A stretch of 64,000 bases of DNA from Proteus vulgaris (GTDB lineage Bacteria > Pseudomonadota > Gammaproteobacteria > Enterobacterales > Enterobacteriaceae): NCBI RefSeq assembly GCF_016239305.1, contig NZ_JAEHOQ010000020.1, positions 22,669-86,668 on the forward strand. The letters are read 5' to 3'. Positions 18,869 through 29,848 of the stretch are shown piece by piece; within the stretch, counting starts at the first letter, position 1, and each line of letters starts with the position of its first letter. Position numbers and translations under genes: made by a program. The notes below the pieces were generated by a model. The model was given only the letters and a program-made list of their open reading frames with translations. It was not told the origin of the DNA and searched no databases.

Positions 18869-19150
18869 TTAATATTTATCAACGATCTCTGCCATTCTCG
18901 CCCGATTACGCTCTTGAATTAACTTCACCATATAATAGAGCGATTCATCGTCAGGACGACCATGGTTCATTAACCAGTTAAATAAATCAGGATCTGCACA
19001 TTCGAGTAAACGAACAAAAAGCGCTTTATCGTTATCAGATAACGTATCGTACTCATTTTCGAAAAAAGGCATGATAGAAATATCCAGCTCGCGCATTCCA
19101 CGGCGACATGCCCAGTTAATTCGTGCTTTATTCTCTATATCGATAGTCAT
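18869..19150 (-). CDS. sdhE: FAD assembly factor SdhE
   Basis: 93 residues, family length. Promotes covalent attachment of FAD to SdhA (and FrdA). The signature RRGMRELD (about 16-23) is present, as are the acidic helix and the LL.C.DPDLF..L segment. Known earlier as YgfY/CptB. Divergent from ygfZ, as in E. coli. Confidence 0.95.
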   Translation of the reverse strand: MTIDIENKARINWACRRGMRELDISIMPFFENEYDTLSDNDKALFVRLLECADPDLFNWLMNHGRPDDESLYYMVKLIQERNRARMAEIVDKY

Positions 19151-19408
19151 ACTCTGCTCTTTACATTGTTCAAATCAAGAAATACTACGATTTCTTCCTA
19201 TCTTCGATGATAGTCTTATCACGAAATTTTTAACATCAAAATGATCACAGTTTGCAGGTTTCGTCTCATAGACACCATATTGAACACACATTTATTAGTC
19301 ATTTGCCAGGTTCATTTTCTGTGCGTTATAAATAATAATGACTTGCATTGTCTTGTGACTCTTTTACCATAACTGATGTATCTGATTAAATTAATCGCTG
19401 GTGACATC

Positions 19409-20395
19409 ATGACTCAAAATTCGACTCAGGCTAAACGCCCTAATGCGGCAATCAATTTACCGTTAACACTGATTTCTTTAGATGAATGGTCACTGATAAC
19501 AGCAACCGGTGCTGACAGTGAAAAATATCTACAAGGCCAATTAACTACCGATATTACAGCACTTCCTGCAACTACGCATACGTTATCAGCTCACTGTGAA
19601 GCAAAAGGAAAAATGTGGAGCACATTACGCTTTTTCCGTATGCAAGACGGGTTTGCTTATATTTTGCGTAAGAATGTCGCACAAAAACAACTGACTGAAT
19701 TAAAAAAATATGCAGTATTTTCAAAAATAACCTTAACTGAAAATACACAAGCCGTATTATTAGGATTAGCAGGACAAGGCGCAGCTCAGGCTTTAGCTGA
19801 CTATTTCCCTAATATTCCTCGCAAAGCGAATGAAGTCATTAATCACGACAATACTTATATTCTTCAACTACCTTTACCTACTGAGCGTTTCTTAATTGTC
19901 ACTGACGAAGAAACAGCAAAAAATCTAGCCACAACATTAAAAGCACAAATAAGTGATAGTGAACAATGGTTAGCTTTAGATATTGAAGCTGGATACCCTA
20001 TTATTGATACCCCAAATATCGAACAGTTTTTGCCTCAAGCAACAAATCTACAAGCATTGCCATTAAGTATCTGCTTTAAAAAAGGCTGTTATACTGGGCA
20101 AGAAATGGTTTCTCGCGCGAAATTCAGAGGTGCCAATAAACGTGCTATGTATCTGTTATCGGGCGGTGGTACTGAATTGCCAGAAATTGGCGGTAGCATT
20201 GAGTGGCAGCTGGGTGAAGATAAATGGCGTAAAACAGGCACTGTATTAAGTGCTGTACGTATGGCAGACAATACTATTCTTGTAGAAGTTATCATGAATA
20301 ACGACATGGAAGCTGACAGCGTATTTCGTGTCCAAGGCGATAACATCAGTCGCTTATCCATTAAACCTCTTCCTTACTCTTTAGAAGAAGAGTAA
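19409..20395 (+). CDS. ygfZ: tRNA-modifying / Fe-S cluster maturation protein YgfZ
   Basis: 328 residues from ATG at 19409, chosen because homologues begin near here; an ATG at 19376 lacks a ribosome site. Folate-dependent helper related to GcvT and needed for full activity of some Fe-S enzymes such as MiaB. The diagnostic motif KGCYTGQE, with the conserved Cys at about residue 227, is intact and followed by RAKFRGANKRAMY. Divergent from sdhE. Confidence 0.95.
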   Translation: MTQNSTQAKRPNAAINLPLTLISLDEWSLITATGADSEKYLQGQLTTDITALPATTHTLSAHCEAKGKMWSTLRFFRMQDGFAYILRKNVAQKQLTELKKYAVFSKITLTENTQAVLLGLAGQGAAQALADYFPNIPRKANEVINHDNTYILQLPLPTERFLIVTDEETAKNLATTLKAQISDSEQWLALDIEAGYPIIDTPNIEQFLPQATNLQALPLSICFKKGCYTGQEMVSRAKFRGANKRAMYLLSGGGTELPEIGGSIEWQLGEDKWRKTGTVLSAVRMADNTILVEVIMNNDMEADSVFRVQGDNISRLSIKPLPYSLEEE

Positions 20396-20422
20396 CGCTT
20401 ATTTAAATCAGAATGGATTTTT

Positions 20423-21025
20423 ATGACACAACAACCTAATGGGGCTTTTGGCCCCTTTTCAGAGACTATTAATTTCATTATGGAATTAGATAAACTTAAA
20501 CGTGTTTATCGTAAAAATAATGTCTTAGACAATAGCCGTTCTGAAAATACGGCAGAACATAGCTGGCATTTTGCAGTTGCAGCAATGAGCTTTCAACCTT
20601 ATGCCGGCGACATTGATATGGGGCGTGCTATTCAATTAGCTTTAGTCCACGATATCGTTGAGATCGACGCTGGTGACGTTATGGTGTATGACGTTGTTGC
20701 TCGTGAAGCTATCAAAGAACATGAGCAAAAAGCTGCTAAACGTATTTTTGCTTTATTACCATCCCCACAAAGTGAATATTTCCTCAATTTATGGCTGGAA
20801 TATGATGCAGCTGAAACACCTGAATCTCAGTTTGCTAACATTCTTGATCGCGCCATGCCAATGCTGATGAACTTACATAATGAAGGTCAGAGTTGGGTGG
20901 AAAATAATATCCGCTTAGAACAAGTGTTAGCGCGCAATCTGTTTATTGAAAAACAGTGGCCAGAATTTTGGCAGTATCTCTACCCTCAATTATTAGAGGC
21001 GCAGAAAAAAGGCTGGTTGAAGTAG
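20423..21025 (+). CDS. HD-domain phosphohydrolase (HDDC2/YfbR-like)
   Basis: 200 residues, 27 bp after ygfZ with its own ribosome site (upstream GGATTTTT is weak). HD superfamily metal ligands are visible: His46 (AEHSWHF), His76-Asp77 (LALVHDIVEIDAGD) and a later Asp in ANILDRAMPML near 142. Members of this subgroup act as 5'-deoxynucleotide or related nucleotide phosphatases. E. coli YfbR is more distant, so I give no symbol. The gene is not in this position in E. coli. Confidence 0.8.
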   Translation: MTQQPNGAFGPFSETINFIMELDKLKRVYRKNNVLDNSRSENTAEHSWHFAVAAMSFQPYAGDIDMGRAIQLALVHDIVEIDAGDVMVYDVVAREAIKEHEQKAAKRIFALLPSPQSEYFLNLWLEYDAAETPESQFANILDRAMPMLMNLHNEGQSWVENNIRLEQVLARNLFIEKQWPEFWQYLYPQLLEAQKKGWLK

Positions 21026-21032
21026 CAACAAA

Positions 21033-21065
21033 AAATACCGATGGCTAACTTAACCATCGGTATTT
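21033..21065. terminator. Bidirectional terminator between the HD gene and gcvP
   Basis: AAATACCGATGG (21033-21044) and CCATCGGTATTT (21054-21065) make a 12-bp perfect stem. It has a T run on the minus strand (for gcvP) and a weaker one on the plus strand. Confidence 0.85.
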
Positions 21066-21092
21066 AATTTAGGAATATTGTTAGATTAAAGC

Positions 21093-23969
21093 TTATTCGT
21101 AATCACTAATTGGCGCACATGAACAATGTAAATGACGGTCGCCATACACATCATCAAGACGTTTAACTGCTGGCCAATATTTGCTTTGTTTCGTTGCTTC
21201 ACTTGGGAATACAGCACATTCTCGGCTATAACTGTGTGACCACTCTTGCACTAATTCATATTGTGTATGAGGTGCATTAACTAATGGATTGTCATCAATT
21301 GGCCATACGCCTTTATCTACCTGTGCAATTTCAGCACGAATAGAAAGCAGAGCTTCAATAAAGCGGTCAATTTCCACTTTACTTTCTGATTCTGTCGGCT
21401 CAATCATCAATGTACCTGCAACAGGGAATGACATAGTTGGAGCATGGAATCCATAGTCAATTAAACGCTTAGCTACATCCATTTCACTGATACCGTAATT
21501 CGCTTTTAATGGGCGAATATCGATAATACATTCATGTGCGACATAACCATCAGCGCCAGCATAAAGAATGTCATAATCATTTTTCAAGCGTTGTGCAATA
21601 TAGTTCGCATTTAAGATTGCCACTTGGCTTGCTTGTTTAAGCCCTTGTGCCCCCATCATACGAATATACATCCAACTAATTGGTAATATTGAAGCACTAC
21701 CGAACTGAGCCGCAGAAACGGCACCTTGTGTGGTGACATTTTCCATTTCAACAACAGAATGTCCCGGTACAAACGGCGCTAAGTGTGATTTCACACCAAT
21801 AGGTCCCATACCTGGACCACCACCACCATGAGGGATACAGAAGGTTTTATGTAAGTTTAAGTGAGAAACATCAGAGCCAATAAAGCCTGGTGTAGTTATT
21901 CCTACTTGCGCATTCATATTGGCACCATCAAGATAAACTTGTCCGCCATATTGATGAATGATCTCGCAAACTTCCCGAATACCTTCTTCGTAAACACCAT
22001 GTGTTGATGGATATGTTACCATCACACAAGAAAGTTCAGCTTGATGTTTTTCTGCTTTAGCTTTTAAGTCTACAATATCAATGTTGCCATTATCATCACA
22101 GCCAACTACCACCACAGTCATGCCTGCCATATGTGCAGACGCTGGGTTTGTACCGTGTGCAGAGCTTGGAATTAAACAGATATGTCGTGCATTTTCACCA
22201 CGACTTTGGTGATAACGACGGATTGCTAATAGACCCGCATATTCCCCTTGTGCTCCAGAGTTTGGTTGCATACACATTGCATCATAACCGGTTAATGCAG
22301 CAAGCCAATTAGCCAATTGCCCAATCATCACCTGATAGCCTTTCGCTTGATAGGCTGGGCAGAATGGATGTAGCTCTGTAAACTCAGGCCATGTAATTGG
22401 GATCATTTCAGCAGCCGCATTTAGTTTCATCGTACATGAGCCTAATGGGATCATTGCTTGATTTAAAGCTAAGTCTTTATTTTCTAAGCGATGCATATAA
22501 CGCATCATTTCAGTTTCACTGTGATAATGATGAAAGTTTTCATGTGTTAACACAGTGTCTTTACGTCGCATAGACGCGGGAATAGATGCTGAAGATGAAG
22601 CGACTTGTTTATCAAGTGTATCAATATCACCCACTAATGCTTTACCACTAATGATCTCAATAAGCTTTGATACATCTTCACGCGTTGTAATTTCACTTAA
22701 TGTGACACCAACAGCGCCGGCAATATCAGTGCGCAAATTAATTTCAGCATCTTTTGCACGTTGTAATACAGCAGCTTTATCCGCTGTTTCAACCGTTAAG
22801 GTATCAAACCAAGTTTGATGACGTAACGTCATGCCATTTTGCTGTAAACCCACAGCCAAAATATCAGTTAAACGATGAATACGTTGAGCGATGGTTTTTA
22901 ACCCTTCTGGCCCATGATAAACCGCATACATAGCAGCAATGTTGGCAAGTAAAACTTGAGATGTACAAATATTGGAGTTGGCTTTTTCACGGCGAATATG
23001 CTGTTCTCGCGTTTGCATTGCCATACGTAAGGCACGATTACCAGCGGCATCACGAGACACACCAATGATACGACCCGGCATTGCACGTTTATATTCATCA
23101 CGACAAGCAAAAAATGCCGCATGAGGGCCACCATATCCCATCGGTACACCAAAACGTTGTGCTGAACCTAATACGATATCAGCGCCTTGATGACCCGGCG
23201 CTGTTAATACCACCAGCGCCATTAAATCGGCAGCAACACTAGTAATGATTTTGCGTTCTTTCAGTTCAGCCAATAACTTACTGTAATCATGAACTTCACC
23301 TGTTGTGCCTACTTGTTGTAATAGCACACCAAAAACACCTTCAAGCTCTAATACCTTTTCCGCTTTATCAACGATCACTTCAAAACCAAAGGTATCTGCG
23401 CGGGTTTTTACTACATCTAAAGTTTGAGGATGAATATCATCAGCGACAAAGAAACGATCTGCATTTTTTAGTTTGCTTACACGTTTTGCCATCGCCATTG
23501 CTTCAGCAGCTGCCGTTGCTTCATCGAGTAAAGACGCAGAAGCAAGATCCATTCCCGTGTAATCAATAGTGACTTGCTGGAAATTCAGTAGTGATTCAAG
23601 ACGACCTTGAGACACTTCTGGCTGATACGGTGTATAAGCGGTATACCAACCCGGATTTTCTAATAAATTACGCAAAATCACCGGAGGTAATACAGAAGGC
23701 GCATACCCCATACCAATATAAGAGGTAAAACGCTTATTTTGGCTGGCGATGGCTTTAAGTTCAGCCAAGGCTTCTTGCTCTGTTGCTCCTGCCCCCACAT
23801 TTGGTGGAGTATCTAATTGGATATTATCTGGAACAATTTTTTGGGTTAATTCATTTAATGAGGAGACGCCAACAGCACTGAGCATCTCTTTAATCTGTTC
23901 TGGTGATGAACCAATATGGCGACGAATAAATTCATCACGATATTCTAACTGATTTAAAGTCTGTGTCAT
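21093..23969 (-). CDS. gcvP: Glycine dehydrogenase (decarboxylating), P protein
   Basis: 958 residues, full length. The PLP enzyme of the glycine cleavage system: decarboxylates glycine and transfers aminomethyl to lipoyl-GcvH. PLP lysine is about Lys708 in [17 protein letters not shown], with the glycine-rich loop directly after. The N-terminal inactive half carries the second aminotransferase-like domain. Last gene of gcvT-gcvH-gcvP. A very strong hairpin precedes it (24068-24092), so it may be expressed less than gcvTH. Confidence 0.98.
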   Translation of the reverse strand: MTQTLNQLEYRDEFIRRHIGSSPEQIKEMLSAVGVSSLNELTQKIVPDNIQLDTPPNVGAGATEQEALAELKAIASQNKRFTSYIGMGYAPSVLPPVILRNLLENPGWYTAYTPYQPEVSQGRLESLLNFQQVTIDYTGMDLASASLLDEATAAAEAMAMAKRVSKLKNADRFFVADDIHPQTLDVVKTRADTFGFEVIVDKAEKVLELEGVFGVLLQQVGTTGEVHDYSKLLAELKERKIITSVAADLMALVVLTAPGHQGADIVLGSAQRFGVPMGYGGPHAAFFACRDEYKRAMPGRIIGVSRDAAGNRALRMAMQTREQHIRREKANSNICTSQVLLANIAAMYAVYHGPEGLKTIAQRIHRLTDILAVGLQQNGMTLRHQTWFDTLTVETADKAAVLQRAKDAEINLRTDIAGAVGVTLSEITTREDVSKLIEIISGKALVGDIDTLDKQVASSSASIPASMRRKDTVLTHENFHHYHSETEMMRYMHRLENKDLALNQAMIPLGSCTMKLNAAAEMIPITWPEFTELHPFCPAYQAKGYQVMIGQLANWLAALTGYDAMCMQPNSGAQGEYAGLLAIRRYHQSRGENARHICLIPSSAHGTNPASAHMAGMTVVVVGCDDNGNIDIVDLKAKAEKHQAELSCVMVTYPSTHGVYEEGIREVCEIIHQYGGQVYLDGANMNAQVGITTPGFIGSDVSHLNLHKTFCIPHGGGGPGMGPIGVKSHLAPFVPGHSVVEMENVTTQGAVSAAQFGSASILPISWMYIRMMGAQGLKQASQVAILNANYIAQRLKNDYDILYAGADGYVAHECIIDIRPLKANYGISEMDVAKRLIDYGFHAPTMSFPVAGTLMIEPTESESKVEIDRFIEALLSIRAEIAQVDKGVWPIDDNPLVNAPHTQYELVQEWSHSYSRECAVFPSEATKQSKYWPAVKRLDDVYGDRHLHCSCAPISDYE

Positions 23970-24067
23970 TGCAAGTAATTTCCTGAATTCACGATGAATG
24001 GATAGGTAATAGCCATGGCTTAAAAAACGTAGTGATAGCGATAAAATAACAAGCTAATAAACAAAAA

Positions 24068-24092
24068 CGCCCCGCATGGTTTGACGGGGCGC
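24068..24092 (-). terminator. Strong intrinsic terminator between gcvH and gcvP
   Basis: CGCCCCG and CGGGGCG form a GC-only stem with a ten-base loop. On the minus strand it is followed by TTTTTGTTT, the textbook pattern. It lies just after the gcvH stop (24099) and 100 bp before gcvP, i.e. inside the operon. Confidence 0.85.
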
Positions 24093-24098
24093 TTAGTT

Positions 24099-24491
24099 TT
24101 ATTCTTCGCTATCTACCAGTTCTTGATAACCCGCGGCATCAAGTAGGTCATCTAATTCGCTTTCATTATTTGCTTTAATGCGAAATAACCAACCTTCTCC
24201 GTAAGGTGCGCTGTTTACCAGCTCTGGAGAACCATCTAACTCTTCATTTACTGCGATAATCTCACCCGATAATGGTGCGTAAATATCAGACGCCGCCTTT
24301 ACAGATTCAGCAACAGCACAATCATCACCAACAGTCACTTCTCTACCCACATCAGGTAAATCAACAAACACCATGTCACCTAACAGTTCCTGTGCATGCT
24401 CAGTAATACCGATTGTGTATTCTCCATTGCCTTCAGAACGGATCCACTCATGAGATTGCGCGTATTTTAATTCACTAGGTATTTGACTCAT
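24099..24491 (-). CDS. gcvH: Glycine cleavage system H protein
   Basis: 130 residues from ATG at 24491, matching homologues ([16 protein letters not shown]); the longer open frame to 24569 overlaps gcvT and is not needed. Lipoylated shuttle protein; the lipoyl lysine is Lys65 in [10 protein letters not shown]. It passes the aminomethyl group from GcvP to GcvT. 34 bp after gcvT. Confidence 0.97.
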   Translation of the reverse strand: MSQIPSELKYAQSHEWIRSEGNGEYTIGITEHAQELLGDMVFVDLPDVGREVTVGDDCAVAESVKAASDIYAPLSGEIIAVNEELDGSPELVNSAPYGEGWLFRIKANNESELDDLLDAAGYQELVDSEE

Positions 24492-24525
24492 TGACCTTAC
24501 TCTCCATTTAAAATAATTGTGCGTG

Positions 24526-25620
24526 TTATACCAATGCTTTACCTGAGCGAACGAAACCAGGTTTAACAACTTCTACTGGCATTTCACGATTACGCATTAA
24601 TACAATTGCGCTATCTTTAATACCTGCAGGAACTCTTGCTAATGCAATACTAAAGCCTAATGTGGGTGAGAAAGAACCACTTGTAATCACACCTTCTCTT
24701 AATTCACCCAAATCATCAGTAAAGTGTACGGCAGTACCTGCACGTAGCACACCTTTCTCTCGCATAACAAGGCCGACAAGTTTATCTGTGCCTGTTGCGC
24801 GTAATTTTTCTAATGCTTCTCGACCAATAAATTGACGATCTTCAGGTAACCATGCGATCGTCCATCCCATATTAGCTTCGAGCGGATTAATAGTTTCATC
24901 CATCTCTTGGCTATAAAGATTCATTCCAGCTTCTAAGCGTAATGTATCTCTTGCACCTAATCCGGCAGGTTTAACCCCCACCGCTAATAATTTTTTCCAG
25001 AAATCGACAGCTTGGTCTTTTGGCATCGCAATTTCATAACCCGCTTCACCGGTATAGCCTGTTGTTGCGATAAACAAGTCATCAATCTCTACGCCATAAA
25101 AAGGCTTCATTGCTGAAACAACTTGACGTTGCTGTTCAGTTAATAAACGTTGAACCTTTTCTTGTGCGTGAGGGCCTTGAACAGCGATCAATGCCAAGTC
25201 ATCACGAACAGTAATATCAACCACGTAATCTGAAACATGTTGCTCAATCCATGCCAGATCTTTTTCACGAGTAGCGGAGTTCACCACAAGGCGGTAGAAA
25301 GAATCATCAAAGTAATAGACGATAAGATCATCAATTACACCGCCTGATGCATTAAGCATACCGGTATAAAGCGCCTTACCTTTTTCGGTGAGTTTAGCGA
25401 TATCATTCGCTAATAAATAACGTAGGAAATCTTTAACTTGCGAGCCATGTAAGTCAACAATAGTCATATGAGAAACATCAAACATACCAGCATCACGGCG
25501 TACATTGTGATGTTCATCTATTTGAGAGCCATAATGCAGTGGCATCATCCAACCATGAAAATCGACCATACGAGCACCGCAGGCTACATGCTCATCATAC
25601 AACGGAGTCTGTTTTGCCAT
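24526..25620 (-). CDS. gcvT: Aminomethyltransferase, T protein
   Basis: 364 residues, family length. Releases ammonia from the aminomethyl-lipoyl H protein and makes 5,10-methylene-THF. Folate-binding fold with DVSHM (about 48-52), the conserved GYTGEAGYE segment (about 195-203) and [13 protein letters not shown] (about 235-247). First gene of the operon, so the control region lies upstream of 25620. In E. coli this operon answers to GcvA, GcvR, Lrp and PurR; I could not assign those sites here. Confidence 0.98.
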   Translation of the reverse strand: MAKQTPLYDEHVACGARMVDFHGWMMPLHYGSQIDEHHNVRRDAGMFDVSHMTIVDLHGSQVKDFLRYLLANDIAKLTEKGKALYTGMLNASGGVIDDLIVYYFDDSFYRLVVNSATREKDLAWIEQHVSDYVVDITVRDDLALIAVQGPHAQEKVQRLLTEQQRQVVSAMKPFYGVEIDDLFIATTGYTGEAGYEIAMPKDQAVDFWKKLLAVGVKPAGLGARDTLRLEAGMNLYSQEMDETINPLEANMGWTIAWLPEDRQFIGREALEKLRATGTDKLVGLVMREKGVLRAGTAVHFTDDLGELREGVITSGSFSPTLGFSIALARVPAGIKDSAIVLMRNREMPVEVVKPGFVRSGKALV

Positions 25621-26035
25621 TCTTCCCTCTTTCTACTTTTACTTTAGATTATTTCAGAGAACGCAATTTGTTAAATATAAAATTAAACTTGATTAGAAAT
25701 CAGCGTATTAATCACGAGTTTAAGTTTATTTTTAAACATTAATTTAACAAATACGAGCAATTAACGTACAACGCAAACGATACCATCCTCTTGAACTTAG
25801 CATTGTCAGAAAAAATAAACCATAAGTTAAAATAGGGTATTGTGTCTTTCAATCATAATAGAGAGATATGAGTATGCAGAACTAATGATTGCAATTATGC
25901 GTATCAGCGCTCATTTTTAGCGAGGAATTCCTATAAAAAAGGAGTTAGTGCAAAGAATAGACTGAAAAAATAGATTTTTTTAGTTCTATTTCTTCAGTCA
26001 GATATAAATAAAAGTAATGTGAAATAAGAGAGGAA
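25621..26035. other. gcv control region and ubiI 3' region
   Basis: 415 bp between the two co-directional genes. It holds the gcvTHP promoter region (AT-rich, near 25640-25860) and a long hairpin behind ubiI. The stem GACTGAA.AAATAGA at 25960-25974 pairs with TCTATTT.TTCAGTC at 25985-25999. No open frame longer than a dozen codons merits a call. Confidence 0.5.
25960..25999 (-). terminator. Long hairpin downstream of ubiI
   Basis: An approximately 15-bp stem with one mismatch, 36 bases after the ubiI stop. The T-rich part lies in the stem and loop rather than after it, so termination is likely but not certain. Confidence 0.5.
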
Positions 26036-27271
26036 TTAGATTTTTTCAACTGAAGTGAAATTTTTATCACTTAACCATTCAGGTAAATCAGAAAGCCCCA
26101 TTGCTTGTTCAAGTAACTTCGGTTTTACGCCCGGTAAACTATCTGCTAACGAAAGACCGATATCTCGAACCCATTTTTTGACAGGATTGTTACCAGCAAA
26201 AAGTTCACGAAATCCCTGCATACTCGCTAACATCACGGCTGCTGCGTGTTTGCGACGACGCTCAAATCGTCTCAAATAGAGATATTCACCAAAATCTTTA
26301 CCTTCTGCTTTTAAGCGACGGATCTCACCAATTAACTCTGCAACATCCATAAAACCAAGGTTAACACCTTGTCCAGCTAAAGGATGGATAGTATGTGCCG
26401 CATCACCTAATAACGCTAAGCGAGGAGCTGCAAATTGGCGTGCATAGCGACCAGTTAGCGGTATTGTCATCCGATCACTGATTAATTCACATTGCCCCAA
26501 ACGCATATCAAATGTCACACCTAATGTGCGCTCAAATAGGATTTTATCTGCATTTTTGTAGCGTTCAGCAAGATGGCTTGGTAAAGACCAAACAATAGAG
26601 CAAGTATGGGGATCAGAAAGGGGTAGAAATGCCAAAATACCTTCACCATGAAAAACTTGGCGAGCAACATTGTCATGAGGTTGTTCAGTACGAATAGTAG
26701 CGACTAATGCATGATGTTCATAATCCCAAAAAGTCAGCGGAATATCAGCATGTTTACGTAACCATGAATTAGCGCCATCGGCTCCGACAACTAATCTTGC
26801 CGTCAACATTTCACCATCATTAAGAGTAATAAACGCATCATTTTCACCCCAAACAATACGTTCAATTTGTGTCGATGAATAGAAGGTTATATCACTGTGG
26901 CTTTCACATTTTTGCCAAAGCACTTCTCGGATAAGATTATTTTCAATAATAGAACCTAAATGGCTGAATCCTTCTTTTTGTGCCGAAAATTCAATACGAC
27001 CAAAACTATCCTGATCCCAGACTTCCATACCTTGGTAAGGCGTTGCTCGTAAAGCATTTAAGTTTTCCCAAACACCTAATTTTTTCAGTAACATCTCACT
27101 GGCTGTATTAATAGCGGATACCCGTAATGAAAAATCATCTTGCGGGTGAAAATGTTTCGTTACTGGGTGATTTTCTATTATCGCTATACGTAATCCACAC
27201 CCGTGTAATCCGCTGGCTAATGCAAGCCCAACCATTCCACCACCAGCAATAACAACATCAAATGATTTCAT
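26036..27271 (-). CDS. ubiI: 2-octaprenylphenol hydroxylase UbiI
   Basis: 411 residues. FAD-dependent aromatic hydroxylase that adds the C5 hydroxyl in aerobic ubiquinone synthesis (formerly VisC). The Rossmann start VIAGGGMVGLALASGL (about 6-21), the DG motif (VGADGANS, about 160) and GDAAHTIHPLAGQGVNLG (about 283-300), which contacts the FAD ribityl, are present. Downstream of its paralogue ubiH with a 29-bp gap, in the conserved pepP-ubiH-ubiI operon. Confidence 0.96.
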   Translation of the reverse strand: MKSFDVVIAGGGMVGLALASGLHGCGLRIAIIENHPVTKHFHPQDDFSLRVSAINTASEMLLKKLGVWENLNALRATPYQGMEVWDQDSFGRIEFSAQKEGFSHLGSIIENNLIREVLWQKCESHSDITFYSSTQIERIVWGENDAFITLNDGEMLTARLVVGADGANSWLRKHADIPLTFWDYEHHALVATIRTEQPHDNVARQVFHGEGILAFLPLSDPHTCSIVWSLPSHLAERYKNADKILFERTLGVTFDMRLGQCELISDRMTIPLTGRYARQFAAPRLALLGDAAHTIHPLAGQGVNLGFMDVAELIGEIRRLKAEGKDFGEYLYLRRFERRRKHAAAVMLASMQGFRELFAGNNPVKKWVRDIGLSLADSLPGVKPKLLEQAMGLSDLPEWLSDKNFTSVEKI

Positions 27272-27300
27272 AATAAAAGTATCCTAAAAAGCAATTATGC

Positions 27301-28473
27301 TCAGTTTGTCCAACCTAATGTTTGGTGTGCTAATTTGTTACGAAGTGTAGGCACTAATTCCATCGTCATTAACCCTAAATTACGGGAAATAATAAGAGGA
27401 AAACAATGATTAGCAAACACTTTCACCAACCCATCTGTAATAGAAATGGTTTTTTCTCTGTCTTGCTGGCGAAGTTGCTGGTATTGAGAGAGTACTCGAT
27501 AACTACCAATATCTTTATTGGTGTTAATCGCTTGAGTAAGCGTATTTGCCAACGTCATCACATCACGTAAACCAAGGTTAAAACCTTGTCCTGCAATAGG
27601 ATGGAGTGTTTGTGATGCATTGCCTACTAAGGCTAAACGGTGACTAATAATTTGGTTGGCTTTTTGTAGTGCTAAAGGATAGCTATTTCGTTTACCGATA
27701 TGTTCGATTTTTCCTAAACGCCAGCCAAAGTCACGTTGTAAATGCGCGATAGTTGTTTCATCATCCCACTGTGAAATTTCATCCCATCTCTCAATCGGAT
27801 GACACCACACTAATGAGCTACGCCCTTCACTCATCGGTAGCATTGCTAATGGGCCAAATTCAGTAAAACGCTCAAAGGCTTTTCCCTCTGGGTCTATTTC
27901 TGTTTTGACATTAGCAATTACAGCGACTTGATGATAAGGCTCACGTTGCCATTGAATATGGCATTGGTGGCCTATAGGCGAGTTTGTACCGTCTGCCGCA
28001 ATCAGTAAATCACCTGTTAATTGCGTACCATTATCGAGCGTTACCTCAACACAATCTACATTACGCTGAACTTGTTCAACTTTAGCGGGGCAATAAAGCG
28101 TGATATTAGATTGCTTTTTTAGCTTGGCAAAGAGTTGTCGTCCTGCGTCATGCAACTCAATTACATAACCAAGTGCAGATATATCATAGTCTTGCGCATG
28201 AATATTAACAAAACCACAATGGCCTCTATCTGAGACATGAACGTGATTAATGGGGGTAACAAAAGGTTTTAATATTGACCAAAGCCCAATTTGTGATAAC
28301 CGCTTTGCTGTTCCATGGGCTAATGCAATCGCTCTTGCATCAAATCCAGGGTGCCCATTATCAGGCTCTCTTGCTTCAATTAACGAAATTGAAATATTGC
28401 CTTTGTTTAATGCGGAAAGTGCTAGTGCTAATGTTGCACCTGCCATTCCACCACCCACAATAATCACATTCAT
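27301..28473 (-). CDS. ubiH: 2-octaprenyl-6-methoxyphenol hydroxylase UbiH
   Basis: 390 residues of the same FAD monooxygenase family as UbiI; it hydroxylates C1 in ubiquinone synthesis. FAD motifs: IIVGGGMAGATLALAL (about 4-19), DGTNS near 165, and GNASQTLHPIAGQGFNLGLRD (about 282-302). In that last motif the usual GDAAH reads GNASQ, a pattern also seen in other UbiH proteins. Starts 13 bp after pepP. Confidence 0.95.
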   Translation of the reverse strand: MNVIIVGGGMAGATLALALSALNKGNISISLIEAREPDNGHPGFDARAIALAHGTAKRLSQIGLWSILKPFVTPINHVHVSDRGHCGFVNIHAQDYDISALGYVIELHDAGRQLFAKLKKQSNITLYCPAKVEQVQRNVDCVEVTLDNGTQLTGDLLIAADGTNSPIGHQCHIQWQREPYHQVAVIANVKTEIDPEGKAFERFTEFGPLAMLPMSEGRSSLVWCHPIERWDEISQWDDETTIAHLQRDFGWRLGKIEHIGKRNSYPLALQKANQIISHRLALVGNASQTLHPIAGQGFNLGLRDVMTLANTLTQAINTNKDIGSYRVLSQYQQLRQQDREKTISITDGLVKVFANHCFPLIISRNLGLMTMELVPTLRNKLAHQTLGWTN

Positions 28474-28486
28474 ACTGATTTTAGCC

Positions 28487-29797
28487 TTAAATTTTTCCTG
28501 CCATCAGAGCTTCAATTTCATCAGGATCTTTAACAACAGATGCCGTTAAGTTCTCATTACCCGTTTCAGTAATAACAATGTCATCTTCAATACGAATACC
28601 GATACCGCGATACTCTAGTGGTACATCAGCATCTGGTGCGATATATAGCCCCGGTTCGATAGTCAGTACCATGCCTGGCTCTAAAATACGGTCACGATCT
28701 GTTCCATAATGTCCAACATCATGAACATCAAGGCCTAACCAGTGGCTTAGGCTATGCATAAAGAAACGCTGATAGGCTTTTGTTTCAATAAGATGTTCGA
28801 TTTCACCGTGCATAATGCCCAGTTTAACCAGTCCTTCAACCATGATATACACGACATGCTCTGTGACTTCTTTGATGCTTGTACCAGGTTTGTACAATTC
28901 TAAAGACACATTAATAGATTTTAAGACAATGTCATAAATTTCACGTTGTTGACGGCTAAATTTACCATTAACAGGGAAAGTACGAGTGATATCACCGGCA
29001 TAGCCTTCATATTCACAACCTGCATCAATGAGTACTAAATCCCCATCACGCATTTTGGTTTCATTCTCGGTATAGTGAAGAATACAACCATTATCACCAC
29101 TACCTACAATACTGTTATAAGAAGGAAAACGGGCACCGTGAGAAACGAACTCATGTTCTATCTCACCTTGAAGCTGATATTCATACATACCTGGCTGACA
29201 TTTTTGCATCGCTCGTGTATGTGCTAACGCTGTAATTTTTCCCGCCTTACGCAGTAATTCAAGTTCAAAATCAGATTTAAATAAACGTTGCTCATGAACG
29301 ATAGGACGCCAATCAATAATAGTTTGAGGCGCTTTTAAATTCCGACGAGAACCTTTTCTTAAGGTTTCTAATGCATTAAAAACGATTTCATCAGCAAACG
29401 CATACTCGCCCTGAGCATGATAAACAACATCTAACCCGTTTAATAATTGGTAAAGTTGCTCACCAACATCTTCATAAGGAAGTGCCTTATCAACACCTAA
29501 TTTTTCAGGCGCGGCTTCTTGCCCAAGGCGACGACCAAACCAGATTTCAGCCGTTAAATCTCTTACACGATTAAAGAGCACACTATGGTTATGTGTTTCA
29601 TCACTCTTAATCAGCACAAGGATCGCTTCAGGCTCACTGAAACCCGTTAGATAAAGGAAATCACTATGCTGGCGATAAGGATACTCACTATCAGCATTAC
29701 GTTGCGCTGGTGGTGCGGCAAAAAAGATAGCTGCACTCGCTGGCTTCATTTGAGCTAATAATGCCTGACGACGGGATAAAAATTCTTGCTTATTCAT
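28487..29797 (-). CDS. pepP: Xaa-Pro aminopeptidase PepP
   Basis: 436 residues from ATG at 29797, six bases after AGGAG; the GTG two codons upstream overlaps that site and is unlikely. Cytoplasmic manganese enzyme that removes an N-terminal residue preceding proline. It has the creatinase-like N domain and a C-terminal pita-bread fold with metal-ligand segments LIDAGCEY, GYAGDITRTF, HWLGLDVHDVG, LTIEPGLY and GIRIEDD. First of pepP-ubiH-ubiI, with ygfB upstream. Confidence 0.97.
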   Translation of the reverse strand: MNKQEFLSRRQALLAQMKPASAAIFFAAPPAQRNADSEYPYRQHSDFLYLTGFSEPEAILVLIKSDETHNHSVLFNRVRDLTAEIWFGRRLGQEAAPEKLGVDKALPYEDVGEQLYQLLNGLDVVYHAQGEYAFADEIVFNALETLRKGSRRNLKAPQTIIDWRPIVHEQRLFKSDFELELLRKAGKITALAHTRAMQKCQPGMYEYQLQGEIEHEFVSHGARFPSYNSIVGSGDNGCILHYTENETKMRDGDLVLIDAGCEYEGYAGDITRTFPVNGKFSRQQREIYDIVLKSINVSLELYKPGTSIKEVTEHVVYIMVEGLVKLGIMHGEIEHLIETKAYQRFFMHSLSHWLGLDVHDVGHYGTDRDRILEPGMVLTIEPGLYIAPDADVPLEYRGIGIRIEDDIVITETGNENLTASVVKDPDEIEALMAGKI

Positions 29798-29848
29798 ACC
29801 CACTCCTGTCTTTCGTTTATCTTTATGATTATCTAATGAATGATGCCA

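Noticed and set aside
25621..26035. Possible glycine riboswitch or leader peptide ahead of gcvT
   Set aside because: No tandem aptamer cores or conserved glycine-riboswitch segments were seen; enterics control gcv by GcvA/GcvR. The tiny open frames are on the wrong strand.
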